In this document: positions 1-6,403 of the stretch, one piece after another
Layout: every line of letters starts with the position of its first letter
Position numbering within the stretch: the stretch's first letter is position 1
NCBI GenBank assembly: GCA_017380995.1
Contig: JAFOCY010000229.1
Span: forward strand, 1-11,333
Reading direction: 5' to 3'
Source: Oscillibacter sp.
GTDB taxonomy: Bacteria > Bacillota > Clostridia > Oscillospirales > Oscillospiraceae
DNA length: 11,333 bases
Position numbers and translations under genes: made by a program
Notes under the pieces: model-generated
The model's input: only the letters and a program-made list of their open reading frames with translations
What the model was told of the DNA's origin: nothing
Databases searched by the model: none

Positions 1-1724
1 ATAGAGACCACCGTGCGGTAATTTTCAATGTGGATCTCCGCGCGGGCGTTGATCTCTGCCTCGGTGTAGATGCCATGCTTGGTGAACAGGTCCACATTCT
101 TCTTGGCATTGTACATGGGAAGGGCGTCAGCGGCGGTGGGGAGGTTCACAAGGCCGCGGCGCTTTGCCTCGGCCAGCCAATCCTCAGTGTAGCCGTTGCC
201 GTTGAAGATGACCCGCTGGTGATCCGTAAGGACGCGGCGGATGAGCTTCTGGAGGTCTGCCTGGAAGTCGAAGGAACCCTCCAGCTCGTCGGCGAACTGC
301 TGGAGCTCCTCGGCCATGATGGTGTTGAGGGCGATGTTGGGGCCGGAAACAGACTGGGAGGAGCCGGGCATACGGAACTCGAACTTGTTGCCGGTGAAGG
401 CCATGGGAGAAGTGCGGTTGCGGTCCGTGTTGTCCTGAGGAATGGCGGGAAGAACGTCCACGCCTACCTGGAGGTTGTGCTTTCCGGCACTCTGGAAGTC
501 CGTGCCCTGGATGATGGATTCCACAACGCCCGTCAGCTCGTCACCCAGGAAGATGGACAAGACCGCGGGGGGAGCCTCCAAAGCGCCCAGACGGTGGTCG
601 TTGCCGGGGAAGGCCACGGTGGCCCGGAGGAATTCCTGGTAATCGTCCACGCCCTTAATGAAGGCAGCCAGGAAGAGGAGGAACTGGGCGTTCTGGCGGG
701 GGGTGGAACCGGGGCGGAAGAGGTTGCGGCCGGTATCCGTTGCCAGGGACCAGTTGTCGTGCTTGCCGGAGCCGTTGACGCCGGCGAAGGGCTTTTCGTG
801 GAGGAGACACACAAGACCGTGGCGGTCCGCCACTTTTTTCATGATCTCCATGGTGAGCTGGTTGTGGTCGCAGGCGGTATTGGCGTCGGAGTAGATGGGC
901 GCCATTTCGTGCTGGGCGGGGGCTGCCTCATTGTGCTTGGTCTTGGAAAGGACGCCCAGCTTCCAAAGCTCCTGGTCCAGCTCCTTCATGTAGGCCACCA
1001 CACGGGGCTTGATGGCGCCAAAATAGTGGTCGTCCAGGTCCTGGCCCCGGGGAGGCTTGGCGCCGAAGAGGGTGCGGCCTGTCATCCGCAGGTCCATGCG
1101 CTTGGAGTACATCTCCTTGTCTACCAGGAAGTATTCCTGCTCGGGACCCACCTGGGGGATGACGCGCTTGACATCCGTTTCTCCGAAGAGGCGGAGGATG
1201 CGCACGGCCTGGCGGCTCACCTCGTCGATGGAACGCAGGAGGGGGGTCTTTTTGTCCAGGGCATGTCCGGAATAGGAGCAAAAGACAGTGGGAATGCACA
1301 AGGAGCCTTCCTTGATGAAAGCGAAGGAGGTGGGGTCCCAGGCAGTGTAGCCGCGGGCTTCGAAGGTGGCGCGAAGGCCGCCGGAGGGGAAGGAGGAGGC
1401 ATCAGGCTCGCCTCGGACCAGTTCCTTGCCGGAAAACTCCATCATCACCCGGCCGCTGCCGGCGGGGGAGACGAAGCTGTCGTGCTTTTCGGCGGTGACG
1501 CCGGTCATGGGCTGGAACCAGTGGGTGTAGTGAGTGGCGCCCTTTTCCAGAGCCCACTGCTTCATGGCTTCGGCGATCTCATTGGCCGTGGCCAGGTCCA
1601 GGGAGGTTCCATCGGTGATGCACTTTTTCCAGGATTTATAACTGGTGGGGGACAGACGCTCTTTCATAGTCTCCTCGTTGAAGACGAGGCTTCCGAAAAG
1701 GTCGGAAATGGCGGATTTGCTCAT
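1..1724 (-). CDS. glnN: Type III glutamine synthetase (GlnN), C-terminus cut by window edge
   Basis: ATP-dependent cytoplasmic ligase forming glutamine from glutamate and ammonia; the type III family forms large dodecamers. The minus-strand frame is open from the ATG at 1724-1722 to the window edge, giving 574 residues beginning MSKSAISDLFGSLVFNEETM. Visible family motifs are GPEQEYF around E195-E197, NEAAPAQHEMAPIY from about residue 265, NGSGKHDNW at 317-325 and FEFRMPGSS around R451-M452. The family is usually about 700 residues, so roughly 120 C-terminal residues are missing. The start is supported by AGGAGG seven bases upstream (1732-1737 region). The gene is followed leftward by nothing visible and preceded by spoVT in the same orientation, but a terminator lies between them, so it is probably its own unit. 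A long open frame on the opposite strand is a GC-bias shadow. Identity is recognised from motifs by eye; the exact C-terminus is unknown. Confidence 0.93.
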   Translation of the reverse strand, partial: MSKSAISDLFGSLVFNEETMKERLSPTSYKSWKKCITDGTSLDLATANEIAEAMKQWALEKGATHYTHWFQPMTGVTAEKHDSFVSPAGSGRVMMEFSGKELVRGEPDASSFPSGGLRATFEARGYTAWDPTSFAFIKEGSLCIPTVFCSYSGHALDKKTPLLRSIDEVSRQAVRILRLFGETDVKRVIPQVGPEQEYFLVDKEMYSKRMDLRMTGRTLFGAKPPRGQDLDDHYFGAIKPRVVAYMKELDQELWKLGVLSKTKHNEAAPAQHEMAPIYSDANTACDHNQLTMEIMKKVADRHGLVCLLHEKPFAGVNGSGKHDNWSLATDTGRNLFRPGSTPRQNAQFLLFLAAFIKGVDDYQEFLRATVAFPGNDHRLGALEAPPAVLSIFLGDELTGVVESIIQGTDFQSAGKHNLQVGVDVLPAIPQDNTDRNRTSPMAFTGNKFEFRMPGSSQSVSGPNIALNTIMAEELQQFADELEGSFDFQADLQKLIRRVLTDHQRVIFNGNGYTEDWLAEAKRRGLVNLPTAADALPMYNAKKNVDLFTKHGIYTEAEINARAEIHIENYRTVVS

Positions 1725-1852
1725 AGGACATCCTCCTGAAATCGGCATAAAATCATAATTATAAATTATCAGGTAATTTGGAGGAATGCAAGGTATTACT
1801 TTCACAATCTTTTTCTGAACTTTGATGCATTAGTTAGCAAAAAACGCGGGAT
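1725..1852 (-). promoter_or_regulatory. AT-rich 5' region of glnN with candidate promoter
   Basis: This is the non-coding stretch between the spoVT terminator and glnN. Read on the minus strand it holds TATAAT at 1763-1758 and GATAAT at 1770-1765, with TTGCAT at 1791-1786 as the nearest -35-like box. The TTGCAT to GATAAT spacing is 15 bases, short for sigma-A, and no clean -35 pairs with the TATAAT. I looked for a TnrA/GlnR-type palindrome and found only a half site (TGTGAAA), so nitrogen control cannot be argued from sequence. A promoter is expected here because of the upstream terminator, but its exact position is uncertain. Confidence 0.35.
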
Positions 1853-1883
1853 GAAAATAAGTAAGGGCGGCCACAGGCCGCCC
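1853..1883 (-). terminator. Rho-independent terminator of spoVT
   Basis: Two bases after the spoVT stop codon, GGGCGGCC and GGCCGCCC (1876-1883 and 1865-1872) form a perfect 8-bp GC stem with a 3-base loop. On the minus strand it is followed by the U-rich tract TTACTTATTTT. The tract is interrupted, so termination may be incomplete. There is no T-run on the plus-strand side. Confidence 0.75.
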
Positions 1884-1885
1884 GG

Positions 1886-2428
1886 TCAACCTTCCATGTG
1901 TCTGCCAAGGAAGGCAGCCACCGTCTGTGCCAGCTTATACTCCGCGTCTCCGGGGAGCTGAGCGGGGTCGGTGCCGATAAAAAGCACCATGCCCAGAAGA
2001 TCCCCCTCTGCAAGGATGGGAGCGGCCACGTAAGTGAGAAACTGGCTGGCGCTGTCACTTACGGGGACGCTCTGGCCTCCGGCGGTGAGCTGGTAAATGC
2101 GGCGGCTTTCCATGATCTGCTCCAGGGCGGGGGTGATGCGCTTGCCCTGCAGTTCACGCTTGCCGCCGCCGGCAATGGAGATCACCGTATCCCGGTCCGT
2201 TACGGCGCAGATGCTTCCGGTGGACCGGCTCATGGTCTCACACAGCTGGGCGGCGAAATCCTCCAGCCCACCAAGCAGAGAATATTTTTTAAAGATAACT
2301 TCCCCTTCCCGGCTGGTGTAGATCTCCAGCGGGTCCCCCTCCCGGATGCGCATGGTGCGCCGGATCTCCTTGGGGATGACGACCCTGCCCAGGTCGTCGA
2401 TGCGTCTTACGATTCCAGTAGCCTTCAT
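1886..2428 (-). CDS. spoVT: Stage V sporulation transcriptional regulator SpoVT
   Basis: DNA-binding regulator that modulates sigma-G-dependent genes in the forespore in Bacillus. The 180-residue product has the expected two-part layout. Residues 1-53 form an AbrB/MazE swapped-hairpin DNA-binding domain (MKATGIVRRIDDLGRVVIPK, then EIRRTMRIREGDPLEIY), nearly identical to known SpoVT. Residues from about 56 to 178 form a GAF-like sensor domain (CAVTDRDTVISIAGGGKRE, then QFLTYVAAPILAEGDLLGMV). Length matches B. subtilis SpoVT (about 178). The start codon is preceded by AAAGG nine bases upstream. It has its own terminator and a sigma-G-like promoter upstream, so it is probably monocistronic. It is the main evidence that the organism sporulates. 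The related AbrB is much shorter and lacks the GAF part, which makes the SpoVT call firm. Confidence 0.95.
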   Translation of the reverse strand: MKATGIVRRIDDLGRVVIPKEIRRTMRIREGDPLEIYTSREGEVIFKKYSLLGGLEDFAAQLCETMSRSTGSICAVTDRDTVISIAGGGKRELQGKRITPALEQIMESRRIYQLTAGGQSVPVSDSASQFLTYVAAPILAEGDLLGMVLFIGTDPAQLPGDAEYKLAQTVAAFLGRHMEG

Positions 2429-2446
2429 GCTTTCAAACCTTTCTTG

Positions 2447-2465
2447 TTTCCGGCTTGGCCGGAAA
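2447..2465 (-). promoter_or_regulatory. Hairpin in spoVT 5' leader
   Basis: TTTCCGGC and GCCGGAAA form a perfect 8-bp inverted repeat around a 3-base loop. It lies between the predicted transcription start (about 2471) and the ribosome binding site of spoVT (about 2438-2442). There is no following U-tract on either strand, so it is not a normal terminator. It would sit at the very 5' end of the spoVT mRNA, where such hairpins often stabilise transcripts; that role is inferred. Confidence 0.5.
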
Positions 2466-2477
2466 TTCCTCTGCGGG

Positions 2478-2506
2478 TATTATTTGCGCCGGTACGGCGG
2501 TTATAC
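2478..2506 (-). promoter_or_regulatory. Candidate sigma-G promoter of spoVT
   Basis: On the minus strand GTATA (2506-2502) and AATAATA (2484-2478) are separated by 17 bases. The B. subtilis sigma-G consensus is roughly gHATR, 17-18 bases, CATWHTA, so the -35 fits fully and the -10 fits at six of seven positions. B. subtilis spoVT is known to be transcribed by sigma-G, which agrees. The -35 is embedded in a CCGGTA/TACCGG inverted repeat (2489-2494, 2504-2509). Confidence 0.55.
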
Positions 2507-2548
2507 CGGAAAATCTATGGGGAAAAGCTGGCAAAAGAGCGGCAAGTA

Positions 2549-2578
2549 TTGACAAATTACCCCTTTTTCGTGTATGAT
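2549..2578 (+). promoter_or_regulatory. Sigma-A-type promoter of the NhaC-family antiporter gene
   Basis: A perfect -35 TTGACA (2549-2554) and -10 TATGAT (2573-2578) are separated by 18 bases. Transcription would start near 2585, giving a purine-rich leader of about 70 bases before the antiporter start codon. It is divergent to the spoVT promoter within the same intergenic region. Confidence 0.75.
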
Positions 2579-2653
2579 TCTAACTGTTGCATATCGTTAA
2601 AAGAAAAAACGAAAGCGAGTTAAAACCATAAGCGATAACGGAGGAGAAGAGTT

Positions 2654-3964
2654 ATGAAAAAAGGAAACGTCCGGGCACTTTTGCCCATTGGCGTATTTTT
2701 GGCCATTTATCTGGGCCTGGGACTGATCTTCGAATATGGCATGAAGATCCCCATGGGCTTTTACAACATTCCCATCGTGGTGGCCTTCCTGATCGCCCTG
2801 TTGGTGGCCTGCATCCAGAACCCCAAGCTGAAATTTGACGATAAGCTGGATATCATGGCCCGGAGCGTTGGCGACAAGAACATCATCACCATGATCCTGA
2901 TCTTTATGGAGGCCGGCATCTTTGTGGGCGTTGTGGGCCGCTCCAGCGCGGAGAGCGTTGCCTACTTTTTGCTGTCCATCATTCCTGCCCGCTTCGCCGT
3001 GGCTGTTATTTTCGTGGTGAGTGCCTTTGTATCCACCGCCATGGGTACTTCCGTTGGCACCATCACCCTCATCACCCCCATCGCCGTGGCGGTGTCTGCC
3101 GCCTCCGGCTTCTCCCTGCCCCTTTGCGTGGGTACTGTGATGGGCGGCGCCATGTTCGGCGACAACCTCTCCTTCATCTCCGACACCACCATCGCCGCCT
3201 GCAACGGCCAGGGCTGTGCCATGAAGGATAAGTTCCGGGAAAACTTTGGCATCGCCCTCCCTGCGGCCCTTGCAACCGTGGTGCTGATCCTGGTGCTGAC
3301 CATGGGAGCCGATACCGCCGGTATGGAGATCCCCGCCTATAACCTGATCCAGATCATCCCCTATGTGCTGGTGCTCATCGGCGGTGCCATCGGCATCAAC
3401 GTGTTCGTGGTGCTCCTGATCGGCATCCTCTCCGGCTCTGCCATCATGCTGGCCACCGGAGCCACCGCCGCCACCGCCCTCCTGGCCAACATGGGTTCCG
3501 GCGCCTCCGGTATGTTTGAGACCACCATGGTGGCCATCCTGGTCTCCGCCATCTGCGGCCTGGTCCGCGAATACGGCGGCTTTGAGGCCCTGCTGTACTT
3601 CATCAAGCACTGGTTCAAGGGCAACAAGGGCGGCCAGCTGGGTATGGGCCTGCTGGTAGGCGCCATGGATATTGCCACCGCCAACAACACTGTGGCCATC
3701 GTCATGGCAAACCCCATTGCCAAGGAGATGAGCCAGGATTACGGCATTTCTCCCCGGAAGGCCGCTTCCATCCTGGATACCTTCTCCTGCGTGTTCCAGG
3801 GTGTCATCCCCTACGGTGCTCAGATGCTGGTGGCCATTTCCGCAGCCTCTGAGCTGGGCTACAGCATCTCTGCTTTCGAGATCATGCCCAATCTGTTCTA
3901 CCCCTATCTGCTGCTGGTCAGCTCCCTGATCTTTATTTTCGTGGTGCCTGAGCGGAAGAAATAA
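2654..3964 (+). CDS. Na+/H+ antiporter, NhaC family
   Basis: Integral membrane secondary transporter of 436 residues, Pfam Na_H_antiporter type. It would exchange protons for sodium (some relatives carry amino or organic acids). The protein is dominated by hydrophobic segments, roughly ten to twelve membrane helices. The family motif GDNLSFISDTT sits at residues 169-179, with acidic D170 and D177, followed by IAACNGQGCAMKDKF. A second conserved region, ANNTVAIVMANP, lies near residue 340. The start is set by GGAGG nine bases upstream (2640-2644), and the N-terminus is short and basic, consistent with an inside start. It has its own promoter and terminator, so it appears to be a single-gene unit. 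NhaC-family membership is confident; the actual ion or substrate is not determined by sequence. Confidence 0.87.
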   Translation: MKKGNVRALLPIGVFLAIYLGLGLIFEYGMKIPMGFYNIPIVVAFLIALLVACIQNPKLKFDDKLDIMARSVGDKNIITMILIFMEAGIFVGVVGRSSAESVAYFLLSIIPARFAVAVIFVVSAFVSTAMGTSVGTITLITPIAVAVSAASGFSLPLCVGTVMGGAMFGDNLSFISDTTIAACNGQGCAMKDKFRENFGIALPAALATVVLILVLTMGADTAGMEIPAYNLIQIIPYVLVLIGGAIGINVFVVLLIGILSGSAIMLATGATAATALLANMGSGASGMFETTMVAILVSAICGLVREYGGFEALLYFIKHWFKGNKGGQLGMGLLVGAMDIATANNTVAIVMANPIAKEMSQDYGISPRKAASILDTFSCVFQGVIPYGAQMLVAISAASELGYSISAFEIMPNLFYPYLLLVSSLIFIFVVPERKK

Positions 3965-3970
3965 GCGTGA

Positions 3971-4003
3971 AAAAACGGCTGCGTCAAGCAGCCGTTTTTT
4001 TTA
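3971..4003. terminator. Bidirectional intrinsic terminator between convergent genes
   Basis: An 11-12 bp stem, AAAAACGGCTGC (3971-3982) with GCAGCCGTTTTT (from 3988), encloses a 5-base loop. A long T-run follows on the plus strand, and a run of T also follows on the minus strand (complement of the A-run at 3970-3975). It lies six bases after the antiporter stop and twenty bases after the stop of the convergent nucleoside hydrolase, so it can serve both. Confidence 0.92.
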
Positions 4004-4023
4004 TTATGTTTGTGGTATGGGCG

Positions 4024-4992
4024 TTAACCGATGGCAAAGGCCTTTTCCGTAAAGGTGGCGATGATGCGCTCCAGGCAGCGGACGTTGTCCACATCCACGC
4101 AGATATTCAGATACTTGGCGTCCATGGGATACTCCCGCAGGTCGGCCACGATCATGCCCCGGGTGTACTCGCCCTTGCACTCCACGCGGCAGGGGATCTT
4201 CCGGGTGGTGAAGAGCTGGGGATGGGTGGCGTAGACCAGGGCGGAGGGGTCGTGGACAGGGGAGCGGTCCAGGCAGTTATTCTGGGCGTGGTTGAAGGGG
4301 AAATACACATCGTTGGTGGCTTTGACGATGTACTCGGCAAAGGCCTTGTTTTCCGGGGTAGCGTACTTGAGCAGCTTCTGCAGGACTTCGGGCGTCACCT
4401 GGGTCTTGTGGGTCACATCCAGGCCCACCATGGTGATGTCAAAGCCGGCCTGGAGGACGATGTCCGCAGCTTCGGGGTCGCCGAAGATGTTGGCCTCGCT
4501 CATGGGCAGAACGTTGCCCCGCTCTTTATAGGTGCCGCCCATGAAGATCACGTTTTTCACCATGTTGGGAAGCTCCGGCTCCTTCTTCAGGGCCAGGGCC
4601 AGGTTGGTCATGCGGCCCAGAGTGATGATGGTCAGCTCCCGGCCGTGCTCTTTGGCCATCTGGATGATGAAGTCCTCGGCCTTCATGTCCAGGGGCTTCT
4701 GGTCCGTTTCGGGGATCTCCACGCCGCCGATGCCGTTGGAGCCGTGGATGTGGTACTCAGGGCCATGCCAGTCACCAAACAGGGGCTTGTTCTCGCCCAC
4801 CACCACGGGGACCTCGTAGCCGGGGTTGGCCATTTTGATCAGGCGCAGGCTGTTTTCTGCACCCTGGGGGGCGGTGGTGTTTCCGAAACTGGTGGTGATG
4901 CCCACTACCCGGACATTGGGGTGCTTGAGGGCGTAATAAATAGCAACGGAATCATCGATGCCGGTATCTGCGTCAATGAGGAATTTCAGCAT
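4024..4992 (-). CDS. Inosine/uridine-preferring nucleoside hydrolase family protein
   Basis: Hydrolyses the N-glycosidic bond of ribonucleosides to free base and ribose in purine/pyrimidine salvage. The product is 322 residues, typical for the family. The N-terminal calcium/ribose site reads DADTGIDD at residues 7-14 where the usual form is DTDPGIDD; the metal-binding aspartates are kept but Pro is Thr. The central GGTYKERGNVLPMSEANIFGDPEAA region and the C-terminal HDPSALVYATHP (catalytic-site His and metal-binding Asp) are present. I chose the ATG at 4992-4990 because AAGGAGG precedes it by six bases; the longer in-frame start at 5070 would translate promoter sequence. It is divergent from the cupin gene and convergent with the antiporter gene. 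Substrate preference cannot be read from the sequence, and ribonucleoside hydrolases RihA/B/C are alternatives. Confidence 0.9.
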   Translation of the reverse strand: MLKFLIDADTGIDDSVAIYYALKHPNVRVVGITTSFGNTTAPQGAENSLRLIKMANPGYEVPVVVGENKPLFGDWHGPEYHIHGSNGIGGVEIPETDQKPLDMKAEDFIIQMAKEHGRELTIITLGRMTNLALALKKEPELPNMVKNVIFMGGTYKERGNVLPMSEANIFGDPEAADIVLQAGFDITMVGLDVTHKTQVTPEVLQKLLKYATPENKAFAEYIVKATNDVYFPFNHAQNNCLDRSPVHDPSALVYATHPQLFTTRKIPCRVECKGEYTRGMIVADLREYPMDAKYLNICVDVDNVRCLERIIATFTEKAFAIG

Positions 4993-5022
4993 AAGGAGCC
5001 TCCTTGCAAATTGTTTGTAATT

Positions 5023-5051
5023 ATTATAAGATAAATAATAAAAAATGTAAA
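5023..5051 (-). promoter_or_regulatory. Sigma-A-type promoter of the nucleoside hydrolase gene
   Basis: On the minus strand TTTACA (5051-5046) and a perfect TATAAT (5028-5023) are spaced by 17 bases. Transcription would start near 5016, leaving a leader of about 24 bases that holds the AAGGAGG ribosome binding site. The 95-base divergent region is very AT-rich and must also hold the cupin promoter, for which I find no convincing pair of boxes. Confidence 0.75.
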
Positions 5052-5087
5052 GACACATCCTGCAGACCAAATATGAGGAGGAGTTTT

Positions 5088-5576
5088 ATGCGAAAGGCAG
5101 AAGAAGTGGTCAAGATCTTGGGCCTTGAGCCCCTGGAAGGGGAGGGCGGCATGTACCGCTCTACCTATAATTGTGAGCGGACGCTGGAGGGCGGTCCTCT
5201 GGGCGGCGCCATCTATTACCTGCTCCATGGGAAGGCTTTTTCCCATTTCCATGTGCTCACTGGAGATGAGGTGTGGTTCTTCCACTGCGGCGACAGTGTG
5301 GACCTTGTGACGCTGTGGCCCGACGGGACTTATCAGGTGACCCGCCTGGGAAATGACCTGGAAAAGGGGGAAGTCCCTCAGTTTCTGGTCCCCAAGGGCG
5401 TCTGGATGGGCGCCTGCATGGCGCCGGGGGGAGACTATGCCCTCATGTCCACGGTGACGGTCCCCGGATACACCGACGGCTCCTACACCCATGGCGACCG
5501 GGAGGCTCTTTTGCAGAAGTGGCCCGGCGCAGCGGAGTGGATCGAAAAGCTGACGGGGCAGACCTTTCCCTTTTAA
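5088..5576 (+). CDS. DUF985-type cupin domain protein (cupin_5)
   Basis: Small single-domain beta-barrel protein of 162 residues, resembling the YML079w/DUF985 family, which has no firmly established reaction (sugar or nucleotide derivatives have been suggested for relatives). Family landmarks are LGLEPLEGEGGMYRSTY at 11-27, AIYYLLHGKAFSHFHVL at 41-57, DEVWFFHCGD at 60-69, and VPKGVWMGA followed by STVTVPGYT. Candidate metal or ligand residues are H53, H55, E61 and H66. The start at 5088 is supported by AGGAGG (5076-5081) six bases upstream. It stands between the divergent nucleoside hydrolase and the downstream aldolase operon, 167 bases before the aldolase start. No clear terminator follows it, so read-through into the operon is possible. 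Function is unknown; a role in nucleoside or sugar handling would be inferred from neighbours only. Confidence 0.85.
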   Translation: MRKAEEVVKILGLEPLEGEGGMYRSTYNCERTLEGGPLGGAIYYLLHGKAFSHFHVLTGDEVWFFHCGDSVDLVTLWPDGTYQVTRLGNDLEKGEVPQFLVPKGVWMGACMAPGGDYALMSTVTVPGYTDGSYTHGDREALLQKWPGAAEWIEKLTGQTFPF

Positions 5577-5638
5577 GGCCATTATCTCAGATTTCCGCCA
5601 ACATTAGCAAAACAAATCGCTGGCCTCAAGACAAAAGG

Positions 5639-5667
5639 TTGACTTTTGACGGCAGGCAAAGTATCAT
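5639..5667 (+). promoter_or_regulatory. Sigma-A-type promoter of the nucleoside-salvage operon
   Basis: TTGACT (5639-5644) and TATCAT (5662-5667) are separated by an ideal 17 bases. Transcription would begin near 5674, giving a leader of about 70 bases before the aldolase gene. No operator could be recognised around it. Confidence 0.7.
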
Positions 5668-5695
5668 AAAATAGAGAAAAATAGGCGTGATGTCA

Positions 5696-5719
5696 CCCGG
5701 GAAGGTCCACCTTTCCGGG
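5696..5719 (+). promoter_or_regulatory. Leader hairpin with possible alternative pairing to the aldolase ribosome binding site
   Basis: CCCGGGAAGGT (5696-5706) and ACCTTTCCGGG (5709-5719) can form an 11-bp stem with one G-U pair and a tight loop, in the 5' leader of the aldolase gene. The segment AAGGTCC (5702-5708) within it is also exactly complementary to GGACCTT (5737-5743), which covers the end of the GGAGG ribosome binding site and the bases just before the start codon. The two pairings are mutually exclusive. It matches no riboswitch class I recognise. Any regulatory role is inferred. Confidence 0.45.
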
Positions 5720-5743
5720 CAAGATGCGCGTTTGGAGGACCTT

Positions 5744-6391
5744 ATGAATTATAAAGCAGAACTGGTGACTGCCGGAAAGCAGATGCTGGAAAAGAAGCTC
5801 ACCGTGGAGACCTGGGGCAACATCAGCCTCTATGACGCGGAGAGCGGCCTTGTTTATATGACACCCTCCGCCATGCCCTACCACACCATCACCGAGGATG
5901 ATGTGGTGGTGGTCCGCCTGAGTGACGGCGAGGTCGTGGAGGGAACACGCAAGCCCACCATCGAAAAGGAACTCCATCTGGAGGTCTACCGCAACCGCCC
6001 CGGCATCGGCGCGGTGATCCATACCCATCCCATCTACTCTCAGGTCTTTGCCGCGCTGCACCGCTCCATCCCCGCGGTGATCGACGAGGCGGCCCAGGCC
6101 CTGGGCGGCGAGGTGGAAACGGCGGAATACGCCCTGCCCGGCTCTCAGGAGCTGGCGGAGAACACCATCAAGGCCCTGGGCAAGGATAAAATGGCATGCC
6201 TCCTTGCCAACCACGGCGCTGTGTGCCTGGGTGAGGACCTGGGCAAGGCCTTCAAGACCTGTGCCGTACTGGAAATGACGGCCCAGATCTACCACATGGC
6301 CCTGCAGATCGGCACGCCCCACATCATCCCCGAAGACAAAGTGGCCTTCATGCGGGATTTCGTTGCCAACCACTACGGACAGGGAAAGTAA
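5744..6391 (+). CDS. Class II aldolase/adducin family, probable (5-deoxy)ribulose-1-phosphate aldolase
   Basis: Zinc-dependent cytoplasmic aldolase of 215 residues, the size of L-fuculose-1-phosphate aldolase. It would split a ketose-1-phosphate to DHAP and an aldehyde. The zinc ligands are visible as H93 and H95 in IHTHP and H157 in LLANHGAV, with E74 in KPTIEKELH matching the catalytic Glu73 of FucA. WGNIS near residue 27 is the phosphate-binding element. The start at 5744 follows GGAGG (5734-5738) by five bases; in-frame GTG and ATG codons at 5687 and 5690 lack such a site and would run through the leader hairpin. The stop overlaps the next gene's ribosome binding site, which starts 12 bases later with the MtnA-family isomerase. 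That pairing points to 5-deoxyribose or methylthioribose salvage (DrdA/Ald2 role) rather than fucose use; this is inference from context. Confidence 0.85.
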   Translation: MNYKAELVTAGKQMLEKKLTVETWGNISLYDAESGLVYMTPSAMPYHTITEDDVVVVRLSDGEVVEGTRKPTIEKELHLEVYRNRPGIGAVIHTHPIYSQVFAALHRSIPAVIDEAAQALGGEVETAEYALPGSQELAENTIKALGKDKMACLLANHGAVCLGEDLGKAFKTCAVLEMTAQIYHMALQIGTPHIIPEDKVAFMRDFVANHYGQGK

Positions 6392-6403
6392 AGGAGTATT
6401 ACC

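Noticed and set aside
30..1739. 569-codon open frame on the plus strand opposite glnN
   Set aside because: The minus-strand frame encodes an unmistakable type III glutamine synthetase; the plus-strand frame is low-complexity, rich in Gly, His and Val, and is a by-product of GC-rich third codon positions.
1741..1860. TnrA/GlnR-type nitrogen-control site upstream of glnN
   Set aside because: Only a TGTGAAA half site is present; the second half is missing.
2597..3610. 337-codon minus-strand frame rich in His/Gly/Asp opposite the antiporter gene
   Set aside because: It is the antisense of membrane-helix codons and produces repetitive HxG-type sequence without a ribosome binding site; not a real histidine-rich protein.
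4993..5070. N-terminal extension of the nucleoside hydrolase to 5070
   Set aside because: It would overlap the promoter, whereas the ATG at 4992 has a perfect AAGGAGG and the family's usual N-terminus.
5004..5087. N-terminal extension of the cupin to 5004
   Set aside because: The added residues derive from AT-rich intergenic DNA; the ATG at 5088 has AGGAGG six bases upstream.
5576..5626. AGGCCA/TGGCCT inverted repeat after the cupin gene considered as terminator
   Set aside because: Only 6 bp with a 39-base loop and no T-run.
5687..5743. Upstream in-frame GTG/ATG start for the aldolase adding 19 residues
   Set aside because: It has no Shine-Dalgarno and would translate the leader hairpin; the ATG at 5744 has GGAGG at good spacing and matches the family N-terminus.
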